64,000 nucleotides of DNA from Paenibacillus phocaeensis (GCF_900021165.1 NZ_FCOQ01000018.1:394188-458187), one strand, 5' to 3'; counted from the stretch's first letter, positions 1 through 8,423 are shown. A program made the numbers and translations. Notes: generated by a model not told the origin, from the sequence alone.

Positions 1-647
1 TGACGAAGGAAATGAACGGCATCGTCATCGTGAATGCAGTCGTCGTGCCGATGATCCTTCTGTTTACGAGCTTGATTGCATTCCGGGCCATTCAACCGGA
101 CACCCTGCTCAGGATGAACGGCTGGCAGTTGCAGCAACTGGAAAGTTACCGTTGGGCGCTGAGTCCCTTCACTTATGCGGCCCTCAACTTCGCCTTTATC
201 CAGGCGGTGATGGTTCCGCTCGGCAGCGAGATCAAAGACGAGCGAACCTTGAAATGGGGCGGCATCTGGGGCGGCATCGGGCTTGGGGCGATGCTGCTGA
301 TCTACCACTTCGCCTTGAATTCCCGGATGCCCGAGATGTTAGGCTACGATATTCCAATGGCGGAAATCGTCCGCGACCTGGGGCCGTTCCTTCATGTCTT
401 GTTCTTGCTGGTGATTTACGGAGAGATATTTACGACGCTGGTTGGAAACGTGTTTGGGGTCACGAGACAGCTGCAAAGCCTTTACAAAGTCCCCAAAAAC
501 GCGACTCTGCTTGTCGTTTTGCTTGCTTGCTTCTTGATCAGCCAGGCCGGATTTGCCTCCTTGTTAACGTACCTGTATCCGTTGTTCGGTTATATTGGCA
601 TGCTGCTGCTGTTCCTGCTGGCGTTCCGGCGCTTGCCAAAGCGTTAA
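1..647 (+). CDS. YkvI-type membrane protein, C-terminal part (5' end outside window)
   Basis: The reading frame is open from the first base, so the true start lies upstream and about 213 residues are present. An in-frame ATG at 12 is not needed as a start. The product is very hydrophobic, with about five membrane segments, ending in an LFLLAFRRLPKR tail. It resembles the C-terminal portion of the YkvI family of uncharacterised membrane proteins, which look like APC-type transporters; family members are roughly 340 residues long. The substrate is unknown. No terminator is obvious before the convergent gene at 721-1206. The family call rests on recognition of the overall pattern, not on a catalytic motif. 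Confidence 0.6.
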   Translation, partial: TKEMNGIVIVNAVVVPMILLFTSLIAFRAIQPDTLLRMNGWQLQQLESYRWALSPFTYAALNFAFIQAVMVPLGSEIKDERTLKWGGIWGGIGLGAMLLIYHFALNSRMPEMLGYDIPMAEIVRDLGPFLHVLFLLVIYGEIFTTLVGNVFGVTRQLQSLYKVPKNATLLVVLLACFLISQAGFASLLTYLYPLFGYIGMLLLFLLAFRRLPKR

Positions 648-720
648 TTTCATGTCTGGCGGAAACTGAACATTTCCCCTATAGATTTGATGAGGGTCAG
701 ATAAGCGGCAGAGGGTTCGG

Positions 721-1206
721 TTAATGCCCGGAGGGGCCTTGTTGCCCGCTCCGGGAGACGAATAATCGCGCGTGCAAGCGGGTATAGCCGTAGACGGCCC
801 CCAGCGCCAGAAGGTAGGACAAAAAGGTCCAGCCGATATTCCATCCGTTCCCGTAATGGATCTTGTCCAGACAGACGTATACATACTCGGCGCCGGTCAA
901 TAAGGCGGTGAAAGCCACGATCATCAAGGCGGCATTGAACCGAAACCGGGTGCGGAAAATGAAATAAAGCATCCAGCCCGCCACGATCGGATAAATCCCG
1001 AGATTAAACGGGATCGTGGTTACGGACTCCATGTGATCCGGATGCAACTGCCACCATTTGTAATAAACGCCGAGGTCGTTGAACAGCAGCGACATGAATC
1101 CGCCCGAAGGAAAGGCGAGCAGCATCGCTTTTTTGTCCCGATAAATCAAGAAAGCGCCGGCAATCCACGGAACGAGGAATCCGACGATGATATTGTTCAG
1201 CAACAT
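721..1206 (-). CDS. small membrane protein, CBO0543 family
   Basis: 161 residues if started at the ATG at 1206, which sits behind a GGGGTG ribosome binding site; a GTG two codons upstream at 1212 is the alternative. There are about five hydrophobic segments, starting with NNIIVGFLVPWIAGAFLIYR, separated by short polar loops. The length and layout fit the CBO0543 family of Bacillales membrane proteins, whose function is unknown. It is transcribed away from the YHYH protein gene on the other strand, from a shared intergenic region of about 120 bp. No catalytic motif is visible. Confidence 0.6.
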   Translation of the reverse strand: MLLNNIIVGFLVPWIAGAFLIYRDKKAMLLAFPSGGFMSLLFNDLGVYYKWWQLHPDHMESVTTIPFNLGIYPIVAGWMLYFIFRTRFRFNAALMIVAFTALLTGAEYVYVCLDKIHYGNGWNIGWTFLSYLLALGAVYGYTRLHARLFVSRSGQQGPSGH

Positions 1207-1263
1207 GATCACCCCAGTAGCAGTATGTCCGGATTTGGGGTCATTTAGAGGTTCCGACTTAAC

Positions 1264-1291
1264 GTTACAATCAATGGAATGATGTTATAAT
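1264..1291 (+). promoter_or_regulatory. putative sigma-A promoter of the YHYH protein gene
   Basis: GTTACA at 1264-1269 and a perfect TATAAT at 1286-1291 are separated by 16 bp. The -10 is about 35 bp upstream of the ATG at 1327. The -35 is only a partial match. Confidence 0.55.
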
Positions 1292-1326
1292 GGATAGCGA
1301 AAAAATCACTTTGGGAGGCGCAAACA

Positions 1327-1959
1327 ATGAGAAAAGCTTGTTCCGTTTTGATTTTGGCGATCATGCTAGCCATGGCGAGTGTCCCCGCGGCCGCGCATCC
1401 AGGTCGGACCGATGCTAACGGGGGACATACTTGCCGGACAAACTGTGAAAAATGGGGGTTGGACTACGGAGAGTATCACTACCATAACGGTGGGAAATCG
1501 AGTTCAGGAAAATCTTCCGGCAGCCAGTCCAGCAAAACCACGACTCGCAAATCCTCTTCAACCCCAAAGCAGAAGACCCACAAAACGGCAATCCCTGCTC
1601 ACAAAAAATCGTCTTTGACCCTGAAAGTCAACGGTCAAAAGGTCATGTTAACCAATGATCCAATTCTCGTTCAAAATACGAATCTGGTCCCCCTTCGGGA
1701 GTTGGCCGAGAGCCTGGGCGCAACTACAACTTGGGATCGCGAAACCCAAACCATCGGTATAATCAAAGGCGATGATAAGATCACATTAACGATCGGAAGT
1801 ACGAAGGTTTACTATAATGGCGTTGCTGAGACTTTAAGCGCGGCTCCCCAAGTGATCGATGGAGTCACCTATGTTCCTGCACAAGCCGTTGCCAGGGGAC
1901 TCCATGCGAGCTTAAGTTACGATAAGACGTCGGATACTTTGGATATCGGCAGCGAGTAA
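1327..1959 (+). CDS. secreted YHYH-domain protein with copper amine oxidase N-terminal-like domain
   Basis: 210 residues. The ATG follows GGGAGGCG. Residues 1-23 form a signal peptide ending in PAAA. Residues about 24-55 carry the YHYH signature: HPGRTDANGGH, two cysteines and EYHYHNGG. A Ser/Lys-rich linker follows (about 56-92). Residues about 95-208 match the copper-amine-oxidase N-terminal-like domain (repeated LVPLRELAESLG and VTYVPAQAVA units), which in Paenibacillus is a common module of exported proteins and is not itself an oxidase. The His/Cys-rich YHYH part suggests metal binding, which is inference. It has its own promoter and appears monocistronic. Confidence 0.8.
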   Translation: MRKACSVLILAIMLAMASVPAAAHPGRTDANGGHTCRTNCEKWGLDYGEYHYHNGGKSSSGKSSGSQSSKTTTRKSSSTPKQKTHKTAIPAHKKSSLTLKVNGQKVMLTNDPILVQNTNLVPLRELAESLGATTTWDRETQTIGIIKGDDKITLTIGSTKVYYNGVAETLSAAPQVIDGVTYVPAQAVARGLHASLSYDKTSDTLDIGSE

Positions 1960-2028
1960 ATTGTTTGAATATTTCATGAAAGATCTCCAATCTTCCCCGA
2001 AAACGGCCGTCCGCTAGTACATAATGGG

Positions 2029-2058
2029 TTGAGGCTGTATGAACCTATCTTATATAAT
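2029..2058 (+). promoter_or_regulatory. putative sigma-A promoter of the FUSC-like gene
   Basis: TTGAGG at 2029-2034 and TATAAT at 2053-2058 with an 18-bp spacer, about 45 bp before the likely TTG start at 2104. Confidence 0.6.
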
Positions 2059-2103
2059 ACGGTTCTGAGTTCAGGTTCTGAATTTAATTAGGGGTTGATT
2101 CGG

Positions 2104-3066
2104 TTGAAATGGACGATCGGTTTGCGCAACGCCAAGACGGGTTTGGCCATATGCATCTGTGTGATCATCGCGGCGCTGCTGCACCTGGAGTATCCTTTTT
2201 ACGCGGCGATCGCTACGATCATTTCGATGGAAAATTCAGTCACCAACTCGTTCACGGCAGGAAAACACCGGACGATGGGAACGTTCGTCGGGGCGATCGT
2301 CGGCGCGGGATTTGCCATGATCGAACCGGGAAACGCGGTTTATTGCGCGATCGGCGTCATCGTAGTGATATATGTATGCAATTTGCTGAAATGGAATAAG
2401 TCGATTTCCATCGGATGCATCGTCTTTTTAGCCATTATGCTTAATCTTCAACCGGGCGAAAGCCCGGTCTTTTACGGTATTAACCGGATTACGGATACGC
2501 TGATCGGCATCGCCGTCGCCGTGGTCGTGAATCTGGTCGTTTTTCCGCCAAAGCATGAAGCCGGCCTGGAAAAAGCGCGGAAGGTCGTCGCCAAACAGAT
2601 CGCCGATTTATTCGGGCAGATCGCGGCATGCCGGGAACCCGTCGATTTGAAGAGCTTTCGCACAGAGCTGGACAGTCTGGTGAAATATTATCAGCTGTGC
2701 AAAGAGGAGTTCCACCTGACCAAACATCTGAACGACTCGATGGATCAAATCGGCGAGGAGATCGATTCGTACCGCCAGATTTATGAGCATCTGATCATCT
2801 TGCGGCGGCTCATCGACGAACATCGCCCGTTGCTTCGGGAAAGCGAGGCGTCCCCGGATTTGACTCCGGATCCGGGCGGAGATCGGATGCCAGCGGGAAC
2901 TTCGGCGGGGCCGGAATACACGAACGAAGAGATGCGGCAAAGAATCGAAATCGTATACGCGTATCACGTGGATTGGGTTTATGCCGAGTTGCAGAAGCTC
3001 GGACTGCCGCTGCCGTTAAAGGAACGGGTTCGTTGGCAGACGACGGCAAAATTTAAAGTATCTTAA
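2104..3066 (+). CDS. aromatic acid exporter family / FUSC-like membrane protein
   Basis: About 320 residues from a TTG at 2104, chosen because GGGG at 2091-2094 lies 9 nt upstream; a TTG at 2095 directly abuts the same GGGG and is less likely. The N-terminal half has several membrane segments, including AIATIISMENSVTNSF with a following GKHRTMGTFVGAIVGA, typical of the Bacillus YqjA-type aromatic acid exporter (ArAE/FUSC) family. The C-terminal half (about 150-320) is polar and helical and presumably cytosolic. The family includes p-hydroxybenzoic acid efflux proteins, but the substrate here is unknown. The gene is flanked by its own promoter and terminator. Confidence 0.75.
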   Translation: MKWTIGLRNAKTGLAICICVIIAALLHLEYPFYAAIATIISMENSVTNSFTAGKHRTMGTFVGAIVGAGFAMIEPGNAVYCAIGVIVVIYVCNLLKWNKSISIGCIVFLAIMLNLQPGESPVFYGINRITDTLIGIAVAVVVNLVVFPPKHEAGLEKARKVVAKQIADLFGQIAACREPVDLKSFRTELDSLVKYYQLCKEEFHLTKHLNDSMDQIGEEIDSYRQIYEHLIILRRLIDEHRPLLRESEASPDLTPDPGGDRMPAGTSAGPEYTNEEMRQRIEIVYAYHVDWVYAELQKLGLPLPLKERVRWQTTAKFKVS

Positions 3067-3073
3067 GGAACTA

Positions 3074-3101
3074 AGCAGCCTCCGGGGAGGTTGCTTTTTT
3101 T
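3074..3101 (+). terminator. rho-independent terminator of the FUSC-like gene
   Basis: AGCAGCCT pairs with AGGTTGCT around a short loop, followed by a run of seven T, eight bases after the stop codon. Confidence 0.85.
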
Positions 3102-3265
3102 GCATCCGGCTTGTACAGACGGTCGCACATTGCGGCGAAAAAACCGGGATATCTTCGACACACCAGATCGAATTTCGCTCATATATATGGAGGGAGAAAA
3201 CCTCATTAGAAGCGGAAAACTTCGATTGAAGCTCTATCATGAAAAATCAGAAAGAAGGGTGAATT

Positions 3266-5710
3266 TTGGCAATCGAAATTCAGAAGCAGGCGGGGAGCAA
3301 CCCGGAGACTCCTTGCACGTTTCGGGTAGAACTCTCTGCGGAAGGCAGCCTCACCACCTTCGAATTGCCTTTATATCTTGTGTTTGTCATTGATGCCACT
3401 TCGACGATGGGGACGCAGGATGTCAACAACAACACGGAAACACGCTTCCAGGTTGCGGTTCAAGCGATTCACGGCTTCTTGGACATTATTTTCTCGGAGG
3501 AGTATGCCGCCGTTGAGAAACATATCGCCGTCGTATCGTTTGGGAACGGGGCCAGGGTACATGTCACGCCAGCCGACGCGGAAGGCAGGTTCAGCGGGTT
3601 AATCAATCCCGCTCCTTCAACGGTACCAGCCGGCGGCGGTGCGCCGGTACAAGATCATTACATCGGCGCCAACAGTTATGATCCGGTGCAGGCGGCGACG
3701 GCGTTAGCCAACTTCCGGAGCGTGGCGGACAAAACCGCTTTTTTCTATCAGAATGAGGAAGAAATTGAAACGATGATCAACAATATCAGTCTGTACAGCA
3801 ATACGAATATCGAATCGGGCTTCCTCCTGGCGGGGGAACTGTTGGAGGAGATTCCCGTTGGGGCGCATAAGTTGATCATTCTTATGACAGATGGCGAGAG
3901 CGCCGCCTCGTCTACTTTTTATGCCTATTATAATGAAGCGGATATTCCAAACCGAATCAGTGCGGCAACGCTTGTACAAGAGGGGGGCGCGCTTTTTGCC
4001 GACTACAACGGGATCCGGGCGCAAGTGACCCTCGAGGATTTGACCCGGGAGGGGATCGATCCGAGCAGCTTTGATCCGGCGACCTTCTCGCCGCTGCAAA
4101 CCGTAAGTCTCAAGTTGCGTGCGCTGGCCAGAAGTGAAGCTTTCTTTACCGTAGCAACCCAGTCGCTCACCATTAATCCGTTTGCCGGTGAATGGCATAA
4201 CTTCGATGGAAGAAACCTCGACAATGTAACACGTGTGCCAGCCACGCCTAATTTGCTCGATGGCATTACTCTGAACGGTTATTACTGGTCAAACGGAAGA
4301 ATTGGATTTGCCGCAAATTATTATTACTACCAGCGCAGCCCGTTTTTCGCCAGGGTGGGCGGGATTTGGCAATATTCGCAATCAGATTCAGGCGTCCCGC
4401 TTCAACCGGTTTATGAGGATGTCTTCTTCCGCCAAAGTTTGGTTGGACACGAGCTGGGGACGGTTACCTTCGACAACTCCGAGACGGAGCTGATGATTTT
4501 CGCCACAGATGAGAAAATTCCGCAAACCCGGCTGATCGATTACTACGAGCGTACGAGCCGGAATATATTCGGCAGTAACGAGGCCAAGCGGTTTATGATT
4601 GCCGCCTCGGAGGACATTCGTGCCAACGGAATTCGGATCGATACGATCGGGATCGGACATTCGGTCCTGCTGCCTGAATATTTGAATGAAACGGCGTCTT
4701 CCGGCCAAGCGTTTTTTGTCCCTCTCGAAATTACCAATGCTCAGGATGCGCTGCGGGATCAGATGCTTGCCGTTACCAACGCAGAGCTCGGTTTTTTCAG
4801 CAATGTGATGATTGCGGATACGATTCCCCGGCGCTCAGGCACTGCATCCGCTCTGCAGAATGATGGCACCTTCACGCTGGATCTGAATTCGCTTCAAGTT
4901 GCCTTCGTGCATACGCCGGAGAGTCCGGTTGTATTTCAGCCTGTCGATTTGAATAGCGGACGGGTCAGCGTGACCCAGGAGGCAGATCGTTATATTGTTG
5001 TTTTACATGCCGGGGACCTGTGGGCTCCGGAGGAAGCGGTGCTTCAAGAAGGGCGGTTCTTCAGAGCGGTTATCGCTTATGACCTCACTCCCAATCCGGG
5101 TGTAATTTCACGAAGCGGCGAGAACGTGCCCGATATTCCTGTCAATATCGATGCATTTGTAAGATGGACGGAAACGGATGTGGAAAGAACATTTCCCTAT
5201 CCCCCAGCCCTGGTGTTTGTTCCTGCATTCTGCTCACCAGCACCTCCACCACCTCCACCACCTCCAGCGCCTGAACCTCCAGGACCTCCAGCACCTGAAC
5301 CTCCAGCACATGAACCTCCAGCACCCGTGCCCCCGGCGCACGAACCTCCCGTTGTAGATATCTTCGTGGACCCCGAAGATGTTTTTCCCGGAGAAGAAAC
5401 CGCGGTTGCCATCAATATCACAAATATTGCCGATGTGGCAATTGTAGAACGGCTGCGCGTCCTGCTTCCTGCAGGATTTCAATTTATTCCTGAGTCATTG
5501 GTCAACCACAATCGGCCGATTTTGGCGAAAACACTGGATGAGATTAATCTGGGCGTTAACGGACCCGGAGAAGTGGATACGGTCCGCTTCCGGCTTGTCG
5601 CCCCGGTTGAGAACCAGTTCAGGCGGCATAAGCTGTTTGCCACCGTATTTACCGTTCTGGGCGATGTTACGGCATCTGCGGAAATTCGAATCGAAGAAGT
5701 GTCAGAGTAA
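3266..5710 (+). CDS. VWA-domain protein with proline-rich linker and DUF11-like C-terminal domain
   Basis: 814 residues from a TTG at 3266, placed by GAAGGGTG just upstream. A von Willebrand A domain starts at about residue 36; its MIDAS motif reads DATST at D43 (DxTxT rather than the usual DxSxS), and a later MTDGES carries D209. The A-type domain is unusually long because of large insertions, and a second stretch near DTIGIGHS (about 465) resembles the end of the fold. Residues about 655-695 are a Pro/Glu/Ala linker with a run of eight prolines. Residues about 696-812 resemble a DUF11/CARDB-type beta-sandwich domain often found in surface proteins. No signal peptide, sortase motif or membrane anchor is visible, so location is unclear. 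Function unknown; a structural or adhesion role is only a guess. It stands alone. Confidence 0.75.
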   Translation: MAIEIQKQAGSNPETPCTFRVELSAEGSLTTFELPLYLVFVIDATSTMGTQDVNNNTETRFQVAVQAIHGFLDIIFSEEYAAVEKHIAVVSFGNGARVHVTPADAEGRFSGLINPAPSTVPAGGGAPVQDHYIGANSYDPVQAATALANFRSVADKTAFFYQNEEEIETMINNISLYSNTNIESGFLLAGELLEEIPVGAHKLIILMTDGESAASSTFYAYYNEADIPNRISAATLVQEGGALFADYNGIRAQVTLEDLTREGIDPSSFDPATFSPLQTVSLKLRALARSEAFFTVATQSLTINPFAGEWHNFDGRNLDNVTRVPATPNLLDGITLNGYYWSNGRIGFAANYYYYQRSPFFARVGGIWQYSQSDSGVPLQPVYEDVFFRQSLVGHELGTVTFDNSETELMIFATDEKIPQTRLIDYYERTSRNIFGSNEAKRFMIAASEDIRANGIRIDTIGIGHSVLLPEYLNETASSGQAFFVPLEITNAQDALRDQMLAVTNAELGFFSNVMIADTIPRRSGTASALQNDGTFTLDLNSLQVAFVHTPESPVVFQPVDLNSGRVSVTQEADRYIVVLHAGDLWAPEEAVLQEGRFFRAVIAYDLTPNPGVISRSGENVPDIPVNIDAFVRWTETDVERTFPYPPALVFVPAFCSPAPPPPPPPPAPEPPGPPAPEPPAHEPPAPVPPAHEPPVVDIFVDPEDVFPGEETAVAINITNIADVAIVERLRVLLPAGFQFIPESLVNHNRPILAKTLDEINLGVNGPGEVDTVRFRLVAPVENQFRRHKLFATVFTVLGDVTASAEIRIEEVSE

Positions 5711-5793
5711 TTGGACGGATTCTAAGCATCTTGGGTAGATGCAGTGGGCCTGTCTGTGTCCAGGGTCCAGCTGTTCCGGGGTGTCATAGCATG

Positions 5794-5841
5794 AAAGCAG
5801 GTGTTTCTATCCTCTTCTTGGAGAAGGTACCTGCTTTTTAT
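5794..5841 (+). terminator. terminator after the VWA gene, overlapping the end of the convergent methyltransferase
   Basis: AAAGCAGGT at 5794-5802 pairs with ACCTGCTTT at 5829-5837, with an inner CTTCT/AGAAG pairing, followed by TTTTTATT on the plus strand. The hairpin includes the last codons of the minus-strand gene that ends at 5807. Confidence 0.75.
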
Positions 5842-6634
5842 TCCGTTTCCGCTGTCTGATGTTTTTGGGGGTTCGGATCTTCGGCTGCGCATGTCTAATT
5901 GCGGGCGGTTGGGGCTGGGGACTTCCCGCATCCCGATACTGGATAACCGGCTCCATATGATCCAGATAGAGCGGGCGGTCCGTTGCCTCGTTTGTCGGGG
6001 AGACGAGCCTTTGTTCTTTCACGTAGTCCGGCTCCTCAAACTCCTCATTCCTGCTTAGAAAAAGCATTTCCCCCATGGATACGGGCTGTTTCACAACAAG
6101 CAGATGGTACATAATCTGGTAAGCGACGTTGAACTGGGTTTGCCGGAGCAAGGCCAACTCAAATGGATCATAGCCGGATTGATACGCGGGGAAATAGAAA
6201 AATTCCATGCGCAGCACCCTGAAGTCAAACGGCAGCGGGTCGTCCTCCAGCAAGGACCAGGAGTTATTTTGCGATAACAGGTACTCATCTTTGTCGATCA
6301 CCGTTTCGGAAGAATTCGTCCAGTACCGGGGAGAATGTTCATTAAACCATTGTTTAAACTGCGGGTTGATCATATGAGAGCTTGCATGAGCATACGGCGC
6401 TACAATGCAAACCATAGCTTTATGGCGGCATATCCGGTAAAGCTCCTTTAAGACGGACGGAAGATCATCGGCAAATTGCAAGCTGTGCGAAGCCATTACG
6501 AATTCCACAGAGTTATCTTCAAATGGGAGCGGACGATTAAAGTCATGCACTAAATCCGTGTCCAGATAAGCGACCCGATCTATGCCTATGCAATTGGGAA
6601 ACTTCTGTTTTCCGCTGCCCAGATCAATCCTCAA
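5807..6634 (-). CDS. class I SAM-dependent methyltransferase
   Basis: 275 residues. The N-terminus DLGSGKQKFPNCIGID is the glycine-rich SAM-binding motif I plus the acidic end of strand 2, and PFEDNSVEFVMASHSLQF is the typical motif of Methyltransf_11-type enzymes. Residues 1 to about 120 form the Rossmann core. The middle is less conserved, with many aromatic residues. The last 35 residues are very basic and proline-rich (PKIRTPKNIRQRKRNKKQ), possibly a nucleic-acid or surface-binding tail. The substrate cannot be told from sequence. It is convergent with the VWA gene and there is no operon partner. Confidence 0.75.
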   Translation of the reverse strand: MRIDLGSGKQKFPNCIGIDRVAYLDTDLVHDFNRPLPFEDNSVEFVMASHSLQFADDLPSVLKELYRICRHKAMVCIVAPYAHASSHMINPQFKQWFNEHSPRYWTNSSETVIDKDEYLLSQNNSWSLLEDDPLPFDFRVLRMEFFYFPAYQSGYDPFELALLRQTQFNVAYQIMYHLLVVKQPVSMGEMLFLSRNEEFEEPDYVKEQRLVSPTNEATDRPLYLDHMEPVIQYRDAGSPQPQPPAIRHAQPKIRTPKNIRQRKRNKKQVPSPRRG

Positions 6635-6730
6635 GCTGATTCCTTCCTTTCCCTGCGTGCTTAACTTATCATATTCCGTTTATCGCTGTCCGCATATGTA
6701 TTTGTCCTCGTGTATTTGCCCCAACATTCC

Positions 6731-6960
6731 ATATACTCGATTTTTCGCATATAAATTGCCGCTTATGGGCCAATTTGCGAATTCTATTCGGTTTTTCATA
6801 TAGATTCAGGGCATTTGCACCCGATTGGGGCGAATAAGCATGAAATATTATATATATGGGATCCAAGTGACCCGACATGGGTGAAATGTATTCGAATTTT
6901 CGCATACATCGGCAGAAAGCGCCGGCAGCGGGCAATTTGTATTCGAATTTTCGCATACAT
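6731..6960. repeat. four-module palindromic intergenic element (element 1)
   Basis: Four copies of a 22-bp near-palindrome lie at 6732-6753, 6783-6804, 6887-6908 and 6938-6959. Copies 3 and 4 are identical: TGTATTCGAA, two T, then TTCGCATACA. Spacing is 51 bp within each pair. The module is almost self-complementary, so orientation is read from flanks: copy 1 is followed by AAATTGCC, and copy 4 is preceded by its near-complement GGGCAATTT, so the second pair is inverted relative to the first. It fills most of the 464-bp gap between the methyltransferase and the tRNA; I see no gene there. Confidence 0.8.
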
Positions 6961-7001
6961 GTTCATCATACCCGCAGGGAACGGTGGTTTTTATAAGCAC
7001 G

Positions 7002-7050
7002 AAAAAAGACAACTCCCTTTGGATGATTCATCCGTTAGGTAGTTGTCTTT
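7002..7050 (-). terminator. terminator of tRNA-Pro
   Basis: AAAGACAACT at 7005-7014 pairs with AGTTGTCTTT at 7041-7050, with an inner GGATGA/TCATCC hairpin. Read on the minus strand the stem is followed by a T run (A run at 7002-7007), about 50 nt after the tRNA 3' end. Confidence 0.8.
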
Positions 7051-7098
7051 AAAATTAGAACCAACACTGCGTAGAAACCGTTGATGCATTAAGAAAAA

Positions 7099-7172
7099 TC
7101 GAGACGACAGGATTTGAACCTGCGACCTCTTGCTCCCGAAGCAAGCGCTCTACCAAGCTGAGCCACGTCTCG
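7099..7172 (-). tRNA. tRNA-Pro (anticodon CGG)
   Basis: On the minus strand the acceptor stem CGAGACG/CGTCTCG, a D-arm containing AGCTTGGTAGAGC, anticodon stem CTTGC/GCAAG with loop TTCGGGA (anticodon CGG, reading CCG), and T-arm GCAGG-TTCAAAT-CCTGT are all intact. The discriminator base is A and CCA is not encoded. It is a single tRNA with its own promoter and terminator. Confidence 0.95.
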
Positions 7173-7196
7173 GAAATGGAGTATTGACAGTTAGTT

Positions 7197-7225
7197 ATTT
7201 TACTCGGATTTATTGTTTTTGTAAA
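7197..7225 (-). promoter_or_regulatory. promoter of tRNA-Pro
   Basis: On the minus strand TTTACA (7220-7225) and TAAAAT (7197-7202) with a 17-bp spacer, 25 bp upstream of the tRNA. Confidence 0.75.
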
Positions 7226-7293
7226 GAGATGATTTCATGAGGGATTAAGGAAAAATGGAGCGGCAGTTTGGTTCCTGGAAGCTAAGTACCGAG

Positions 7294-7337
7294 AGCTAGA
7301 TGGAAGCTAGATGGAAGCTAAGTGGAAGCTAGGTGAT
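7294..7337. repeat. 11-bp tandem repeat, four copies
   Basis: Units AGCTAGATGGA, AGCTAGATGGA, AGCTAAGTGGA and AGCTAGGTGAT run end to end just upstream of the fructokinase promoter. Confidence 0.85.
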
Positions 7338-7356
7338 AGTGCAAAAGAAGACAGTG

Positions 7357-7365
7357 TGTTATAAT
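7357..7365 (+). promoter_or_regulatory. extended -10 promoter of fructokinase gene
   Basis: TGTTATAAT matches the extended -10 form TGnTATAAT. No good -35 is seen 17 bp upstream. It lies 78 bp before the GTG start. Confidence 0.5.
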
Positions 7366-7442
7366 CCCATTCGACATTAATCCTGGGGGCGAATAGGATT
7401 TGGAAAATTTGCCCTAACGAGCTAACGGAGGGAGAAAACAAC

Positions 7443-8327
7443 GTGAGAAGGCTGGGAGCGATTGAAGCGGGAGGCACCAAATTTGTGTGCGGCATAGGGA
7501 CGGATGAAGGGGAAGTGCAGGATCGGATCAGTTTTCCGACGACAACCCCGGAGGAGACGATGAGCCAAGTTCTTGCTTATTTCCAGGGGAAAGAAGTGGA
7601 AGCGATGGGAATTGGGTCGTTCGGACCGATCGACCCGGTCCTGGGCAGCAGCACATATGGCTACATTACGACCACGCCCAAACCACATTGGGGGAATTAT
7701 AATCTAGTCGGGGCCGTCAAGGCGCATTTCGACATCCCGATCGTTTTCGATACGGACGTGAATGGTGCGGCTTTGGGAGAATCCCGTTGGGGAGCTGCCA
7801 AAGGGCTGGACAACTGTCTGTATATTACGGTCGGTACCGGTATCGGCGCGGGGGCCGTCGTAGGAGGCAAGTTGATCCATGGTTTATCCCATCCCGAGAT
7901 GGGGCACATCGTAGTTCGTCGCCATCCTGACGACACGTATGAGGGAACTTGCCCCTATCACGGGGATTGCTTGGAAGGACTGGCTGCCGGGCCGGCCATC
8001 GTCAAACGTTGGGGTGTCGGCAATGGGGCGGACCTGCCGGCGGATCATCCGGCATGGGAGATCGAAGCCCATTATTTGGCGCAAGCCCTGATGAACTACA
8101 TCCTGATCCTGTCGCCGGAGAAGATTGTGATGGGAGGCGGCGTGATGAAGCAGGTCCAACTGTTCCCGCTGATTCGCCGAAAAGTGCAAGAACTGCTGAG
8201 CGGTTATGTACAGCATCGCAGTCTGATCGAGGAGATCGACAGCTATATCGTACCGCCCGGGCTTGGAGACAATGCCGGTTTGAGCGGAGCGCTTGCTCTG
8301 GCCAATTTAGCTGAGCCTCACGCCTAA
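7443..8327 (+). CDS. scrK: ROK-family fructokinase
   Basis: 294 residues from a GTG behind GGAGGGAGAA. The N-terminal GAIEAGGTKFVCGIG is the ROK phosphate-binding loop. VFDTDVNGAALGE holds the catalytic Asp, and YITVGTGIGAGAV is the second glycine-rich loop. HPEMGHI together with CPYHGDC gives the His/Cys zinc site of ROK fructokinases. ATP-dependent phosphorylation of fructose to fructose-6-phosphate is expected. Placement next to the LacI gene and the GH32/GH13/GH3 operon fits use of fructose released in the cytosol. It has a separate transcription unit, convergent with the lacI-type gene. Confidence 0.88.
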   Translation: MRRLGAIEAGGTKFVCGIGTDEGEVQDRISFPTTTPEETMSQVLAYFQGKEVEAMGIGSFGPIDPVLGSSTYGYITTTPKPHWGNYNLVGAVKAHFDIPIVFDTDVNGAALGESRWGAAKGLDNCLYITVGTGIGAGAVVGGKLIHGLSHPEMGHIVVRRHPDDTYEGTCPYHGDCLEGLAAGPAIVKRWGVGNGADLPADHPAWEIEAHYLAQALMNYILILSPEKIVMGGGVMKQVQLFPLIRRKVQELLSGYVQHRSLIEEIDSYIVPPGLGDNAGLSGALALANLAEPHA

Positions 8328-8330
8328 CAA

Positions 8331-8369
8331 AGAAAGGCCGTCGGAGGATTCTCTCCAGACGGCCTTTCT
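8331..8369. terminator. bidirectional terminator between fructokinase and LacI genes
   Basis: AGAAAGGCCGTC at 8331-8342 pairs perfectly with GACGGCCTTTCT at 8358-8369, with GGAG/CTCC inside. It lies four bases after the fructokinase stop and 54 bp from the end of the convergent gene. The T tracts are short. Confidence 0.75.
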
Positions 8370-8423
8370 GTATGCTTGGGATGGCGGCCTGCCGTACGGT
8401 AGGTAAGCTCCCGCCGTCTATCG

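Noticed and set aside
3266..6634. VWA protein and adjacent methyltransferase as a two-gene system
   Set aside because: The genes converge on a shared terminator and have separate upstream regions, so nothing indicates joint function.
6669..6956. 95-codon minus-strand frame with repeated MRKFEY-like peptides
   Set aside because: The peptide repeats simply translate the palindromic modules of element 1; there is no ribosome binding site.
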